DNA from: Epiperipatus broadwayi
Taxonomy: Eukaryota; Onychophora; Udeonychophora; Euonychophora; Peripatidae
Assembly: GCA_028023455.1 (NCBI GenBank)
Contig: JAQFVV010000063.1
Span: 4,087,081-4,151,080, forward strand
DNA: 64,000 nt
Direction of reading: 5' to 3'
Made by a program: the position numbers and the translations under genes
Notes under the pieces: model-generated
Told to the model about the DNA's origin: nothing
What the model saw: the letters and a program-made list of their open reading frames with translations, nothing else
Databases searched by the model: none
In this document: one piece after another, positions 59,184 to 64,000 of the stretch
Layout: every line of letters begins with the position of its first letter
Position numbering within the stretch: position 1 is the stretch's first letter

Positions 59184-59909
59184 TTTCTTTCTAAGTACAT
59201 CTGTATATGTCACTATTAGTAAGCTTACTCCACGAATTTGAGAAAACTGTTTATTTGACACAATTGTGAACTTAAAATTTATTTTCTTTGCCCGGAGAGG
59301 TCAAACTATTTACTACGGAATTTATTAGTGTATAAATTAGTCCAATTAAATCTTCGGTGCAAAATACATATAATAGCATATGTGTGGGGAGAGGGGAGTT
59401 TTGGCAAAAAGAGAAAGGAGCAAACAAAGAAAAAAAGAGAACTGATATGAATCTTTGGTTTAAAAGAGACACTAATTTAACTTAAGTAAATAATATATAT
59501 TTTTTTATACATAAGTAAATATCATAGCTATGTATATAAAATGAATGGTTTTTTTTTGTTTTGTTTTTATGTTATGAGTTTTTTTTTTTTTAATTAAAAA
59601 AAAGAGAGAGAGAGTTAGATCTACTGCCGGTAAATTTTACCACCAGCCCTGAGCGGAGCTAGTCCAGGGGCATTTCCATATTGGTATTCCAGTTGTCCCA
59701 GCATAATTCTTATAGAAATACGGGATTGGCGCTTGAGGTCATAAATTGATGCTCATAAATATGCTGGGCAATAAAATGGAATAATTTAAGAATAGATATT
59801 TTTTTAAACCATTACGCATATACGTGTATCATTATACATACATACACGCAATCGTACAAGACTACATATATGCGTAATATATGTATGGAAAACGGCAAAT
59901 CCCGTTATA

Positions 59910-60043
59910 ATATATAAATACAAGTGATGAAACATGACTTTTTTTAGGAACGGAAGCACACTTCTTTTTTTATGTTTGTATTTCACTTGCTACAACAATT
60001 TTTATGTAATAATGCCAATATATATATATATAATACACAAAAA
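59910..60043. other. Right flank of copy B
   Basis: TA-rich sequence immediately after the LTR, matching the TA run to the left of 50359. Confidence 0.6.
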
Positions 60044-60262
60044 TTGTCTTAGAATGCATTAGTGTTATTCATTCTTTCATTTTATATAAAACGAATTCAA
60101 CTCTTAGTGAAAAATTTGCATTAGAATGAGCTAGTGAATTTCATTTTTTTTGTTATATTTAAAATGAATTCAGCTATTAGTGAAAAAAATGCATTAGAAT
60201 GAGTTAGTGAAGTTCATTCTTTCATTATATATAAAACAATTTAACTGTTAGTAAAAAAAAAT
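60044..60262. repeat. Short tandem repeat, three units of ~62-73 bp
   Basis: Units share GCATTAG.ATGAG.TAGTGAA, CATTCTTTCAT and AATTCA..T.TTAGTGAAAAA blocks, with GCATT at 60056, 60118 and 60191. They diverge moderately. No coding function is apparent. Confidence 0.65.
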
Positions 60263-63200
60263 TGAAAGTGAATTTTTTAAATTGAATATTAATTAAAGCT
60301 TTTGAAAGTTTTAGTGAATTTTTCTATGGAAGCACTCATTCCATTCAATACATGGTTACTTTGTCCCTAATATATACATACGTACATACATGCTTTCTAT
60401 TTTAATCTTTTAGTTGATTATCAAATGAATTATCCATTGGCATTGCAAGCTACAGTTACTTTGATAATGAGTGATTTAGAATTTTAATGAAGATGTCAGG
60501 GGATACTAGGTATCAAAAAAGTAACATTAGAGAGAATTTGAAGCCATTTAGAAACAAAAAGAATCTAATATTGTTCAGAGATGTAAGAACTATGCTTGCA
60601 CTGTATTAATTTTTGTTTACATTGTGAAAACAAAATAATGTTTTTTATATTATCTTTTTTTTATATTTTTTATAAAATTATTAATTTGTTTCAAAATAAT
60701 TATGTTATTTGTAGTTAGGTTTTATTGAATATAGTACTTTTTAGTGATAAAATAATCAAATAAAAATTTATGACTTCAAAGAGGAAACAAAATGAAAATA
60801 TTTACTGTCAATGTCATTATTACTATTTTTTATTGGTTGTTTTTGTACATTAAATTATTTGATATTATGCTTTATGAAAATATATATGAAAAATGCTATT
60901 TATTTTTTCAATAATCATTATTTATTTGTTAATATATATTTTTTGACAGTTTTCTTCTGTTTATTTATATTTTTTAGTATTTTTTATTTATTTCAAAGTT
61001 GATATTTTATTTTTAGATGCATTTCATTTATTGAATTTATGTTTTCAATAAAATGGAAAGACAGTAGAGAAAATAAGATTTTATTCATTAAGAATTATAT
61101 AACCAAGGCAATGTTTTGGTTAAGAGTAACAAGTCAAGTGTTTATTGCATATTATTTGTTACTAAGATAAATTTAAATCATCTTTTTATGTCATTAATTT
61201 CTAAGAGATATGCCTGATTATTTTGATATTCTTTAGACATCATCATTATTAATCTTTAGAAGATTTAAAATGAGAATTTCCAAAAAGCTCAAACTTAAAA
61301 CATTGAAAGATCTTGGATTTATGATTATTCCATTGTTCTGCATTTTGTTTTCCCTAATGTTCATAAAAGAATAGAACAGGATAGAAATTTACCATCGCTC
61401 ATCATATTTATAATAATAGTGATGAAAAGAAAGATAATAGAAACAATCAAGAATACACAAAAGATGGCAACTGGAATATATTTTGGCATTATCAAGAGGG
61501 ATTGATGTTGTATGTTGATTCTGATACTCCTGAGTTATTACGTGAAATCAAATATATTATTACTGGAAATGAAGGTATTTTATATTACTATGATAAGATG
61601 CTAATAGAAATGATTGTTCAATACCATATTTTTATTTAAGAATAAGTCTAGCCAATAATGTTCACTGCGTTGTCTAAAGCATTTTATCCTATTTCATTGT
61701 TGTGATTACATTTAGGCTAATGCTTGGTCTTTTATACTTATTGTTGTAGTTGCTTTTAATATTATTAATTGAGTTTGTAATATTAAGTTGCCCATGAACA
61801 GTTACTTTTCTGTAGTTCTTCATTAGCAAAATCCTTCACTGATAGTGGTTATTGTTTATTCTTCATTATTCTTGGGATATCCATCCTAACAAATTGTAGA
61901 TTTTTTTTCCAACTCACTTATATTCTGACTTCAGTTAAGCTTCAAACTCAATAAGCATTAAGATGATGGATAGTGCCAAAAGCATATTAGATAAGACAAG
62001 ATATCTAAAGATCAATTACCTAATAATAGAACTCAAAATTTTAAACAACTATCAGCAATAAATATTGCTTATCAATATTTGAATGAAATATAGAAACAAA
62101 AAAATTAAACAGTCATTAGAACTATGTATATTGATGCAAGATAAGATATTTGATTATTAGAATTGGAAATAAATTTAGAATTGTGAGATTAAAAAGGCAG
62201 TTGGAAACTAAGAAGTAAAATCATTTCCCCATATTCTGAAAATCTTCTATAGTTGGTTTAATGTGTTTAACAGAGTTTTTCTATTTCCCGTCCTTTTTTA
62301 TCTTTTTCAGATTCATCTGCAAGTAATTTATCTTGAGCTTGCAAATGTGTAACAGTCACCTCTCATTAAGTATAGTATAGTCTATACCAGCATTTGGTTA
62401 AATGAGTTTTTAGTATTGGAATTTAATGAACTGAAATGTATTTCAGAAGTCATTATTGCACTTTTTCTAATGTTTATATCTGAATGAAGAATAAAAAAAA
62501 TTAATGGTTAATCATTCCATAGTAAATGTATTTTATAAAAATAAATATATTATTTAAATTGTACTAATTCTAACCATCTTATAACCTGTGATTATCAGAT
62601 ATTTCGTTAACAAAGCCAGACAATCTTTAGTGGCATTGAGCTCAATGTCGGAAACTCATCACATACTCTGGTATGACATATGTGTATATTGGATTTTTGA
62701 CTGATAATGAAATATCTTTCATATATGAGGATTTATTGCTTGTTGGAAATGGTATTTGCTCATAGTATAATACATATTGTTTTTGAAGCAAGTATTTTTT
62801 CATTTCCTTTCCTCTTTTTTAATTTTCTCCCATTTTTTATTTTAATGCCTTCAATCACTTAGATAAATATAACATTCATTTATCATGAGCCTCATATTGT
62901 TATCTTGTTGCATTAACTTTGATAATTGTGTTTAGGTGCAATCTCATTTTTACTTTTTAATTTTATATATATATATATATAGCTATTTTGACTTCAATCT
63001 TTTTTTTTGTATGCATTACGTATTATAATGTATATAAAGTTTTCATGATTGAAAAAGTAATAATGAAGATAGATTTTGTTCTCTGGAAATCTTGCTGATA
63101 ATATTGTATGAAATTTAAAAACACTTTGGGACTTGCGATGCATATTTCATCCAAGTAATAGGCTGTCATACTAAGTATGCCTTTACCCATCATAAATGAG

Positions 63201-64000
63201 GAGGGACTTAGAAAAGATGATCTAAAAATAGCCTGACTTGCAAAATCTGGCTTACCTGTTAGTGTGAGTGGTGAATTACAAGTTAGTGATAATAAGTGTA
63301 TTTTTTTTCCTTCTTAATATTGTTACTGAGAATATGAGAGCTGTTTAATGCAGATTCTTCAAGTTGTAAGCATAATACCAGTATATGATTTGTTTCTAAG
63401 AAGTTGTAAGATCATTTATTGATATAGTAGGTCTTAGTGAAGCTTTTCTTTCAATATTCATTGAGAAAAACTATATTAATACATGTTATTCTGTTTGCTG
63501 TTTAGTATAACTTGATATCCTTTATTTTTTATTGATAAGGGATAACATTATTGTTTTTTACAGGTGGTTACTGTCCATTTTTAAAATGATAGCTATAACA
63601 TTACATTTGAAAGTTTATGTATATAAATAAAAAAGTTGAACTTTTTGACAAGGTGAGGGGCAGGAAGTGTAATAAAATATTTGGTAGAAAGTGTAAAAGT
63701 TATTGGCAATAATAATGGTAATGGTGTTGGGAGTTTGAATTTTATATTGTCATTGAATTTTGCATGGCACGAATTTGATCCTCATGAACACTTTTCAGCA
63801 GAATACCTTATGGGAATTCAAATGCATTATAGTTAAAAGTCAACACTATATGAGCAATTATACACATGGATTATTTTACTGGTCTTTTATTAATATATTC
63901 CAAGTTAAATATGGTAGTCATTAAAAGAAGTCCCATTTCAAAGCATGTTTAAGGGTTTTTGATATGTATTCTTTTAAAAGGGAATATTAGCTGTTAAACA
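60263..64000. other. AT-rich non-coding sequence; no supported gene
   Basis: One spot is noted: an ATG at 61270 opens 34 codons (MRISKKLKLKTLKDLGFMII then a hydrophobic run), ending at 61374. An adjacent frame is open from about 61386 to past 61575 with DGNWNIFWHYQEGLMLYVDS, next to a GAAG|GTATTT donor-like site. Together they could be a membrane-anchored protein start, but open frames of this size are expected by chance here. I recognise no family. The rest shows only AT-rich sequence and a (TA)n run near 62965-62983. Confidence 0.35.

Larger units (their letters stand above)
50359..59909 (+). mobile_element. Ty3/Gypsy LTR retrotransposon, copy B (nearly complete, with nested LINE)
   Basis: The element has two LTRs (50359-52050 and 56777-59909), a primer-binding site, gag-protease, RT-RNase H, integrase and a polypurine tract, in Ty3/Gypsy order. 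It has no envelope gene. The LTRs are very similar outside a 1.4-kb LINE inserted in the 3' LTR, so this insertion is much younger than copy A. Both flanks are TA repeats, with ATATAT abutting both ends. Coding regions carry a handful of stops, frameshifts and one inferred deletion. The pol motifs (for example LTNSQLVRWSLYLQEYNY, and VMRELGRLFRTH in the integrase) remind me of Osvaldo-like Gypsy elements, but clade placement needs a tree. Confidence 0.96.
56777..59909 (+). repeat. 3' LTR of Gypsy copy B, split by a LINE insertion
   Basis: The two parts, 56777-57769 and 59193-59909 (about 1.71 kb together), align closely with the 1692-bp 5' LTR. The intervening 57770-59183 is a LINE fragment. 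The LTR ends CCCGTTATA followed by the flanking TA repeat. Small differences include the length of A and T runs and a GTGTGTGTG tract in the 5' LTR replaced by GGGGAGAGGGG here (near 59385). Confidence 0.94.

Overview
The window is a gene-poor, strongly AT-rich stretch of a eukaryotic, almost certainly animal, genome. Three signs point that way: metazoan-type retrotransposons (Ty3/Gypsy with long LTRs, and non-LTR LINEs), abundant (TA)n and (AAT)n microsatellites, and large foldback (inverted-repeat) elements. There is no bacterial-style gene packing. I could not support any complete host protein-coding gene, tRNA, rRNA or CRISPR array, and I cannot name the species. An AT-rich invertebrate is the best guess.

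Layout: 1-2.6 kb is AT-rich sequence with a long (TA)n tract. 2.6-4.65 kb is a possible solo LTR (weak). 4.68-6.05 kb holds two foldback/palindromic elements. 6.07-13.77 kb is an old, heavily broken Ty3/Gypsy element with both LTRs (copy A). 13.8-22 kb is non-coding, with foldbacks at 16.9-17.75 and 17.8-17.96 kb. 22.1-24.4 kb is a minus-strand remnant of a related Gypsy pol (copy C). 25.46-26.02 kb is a foldback. 26.05-26.9 and 33.3-34.5 kb hold two members of a dispersed repeat, one with a segment inverted. 29.15-29.29 kb is a near-perfect palindrome, and 30.0-31.3 kb a minisatellite. 34.76-35.54 kb is a foldback inserted into a dispersed repeat whose uninterrupted relative lies at 48.07-48.38 kb. 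39.60-41.29 kb is a probable solo LTR. 44.57-44.76 kb is a hairpin element, and 48.43-48.86 kb an uninterrupted (AAT)n array of about 145 units. 49.15-49.31 kb is a minus-strand LINE reverse-transcriptase scrap. 50.36-59.91 kb is a younger Ty3/Gypsy element (copy B) with both LTRs, PBS, gag-protease, RT-RNase H, integrase and PPT. Its 3' LTR carries a 1.4-kb 5'-truncated LINE flanked by a 9-bp target duplication. 59.9-64 kb is AT-rich with one short tandem repeat.

The retrotransposon genes work as a set: capsid, protease, RT-RNase H and integrase drive copying and insertion of the element. No envelope gene is visible. Every copy here carries inactivating lesions, several of them at catalytic residues. 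The recurring theme is (TA)n tracts as landing sites for LTR elements and a high density of foldback elements. I did not find a convincing new biological system. The observations most worth testing are a candidate spliced coding leader inside the copy B LTR, the foldback with an empty-site relative in the same window, and the triplicated RT catalytic motif in copy A.
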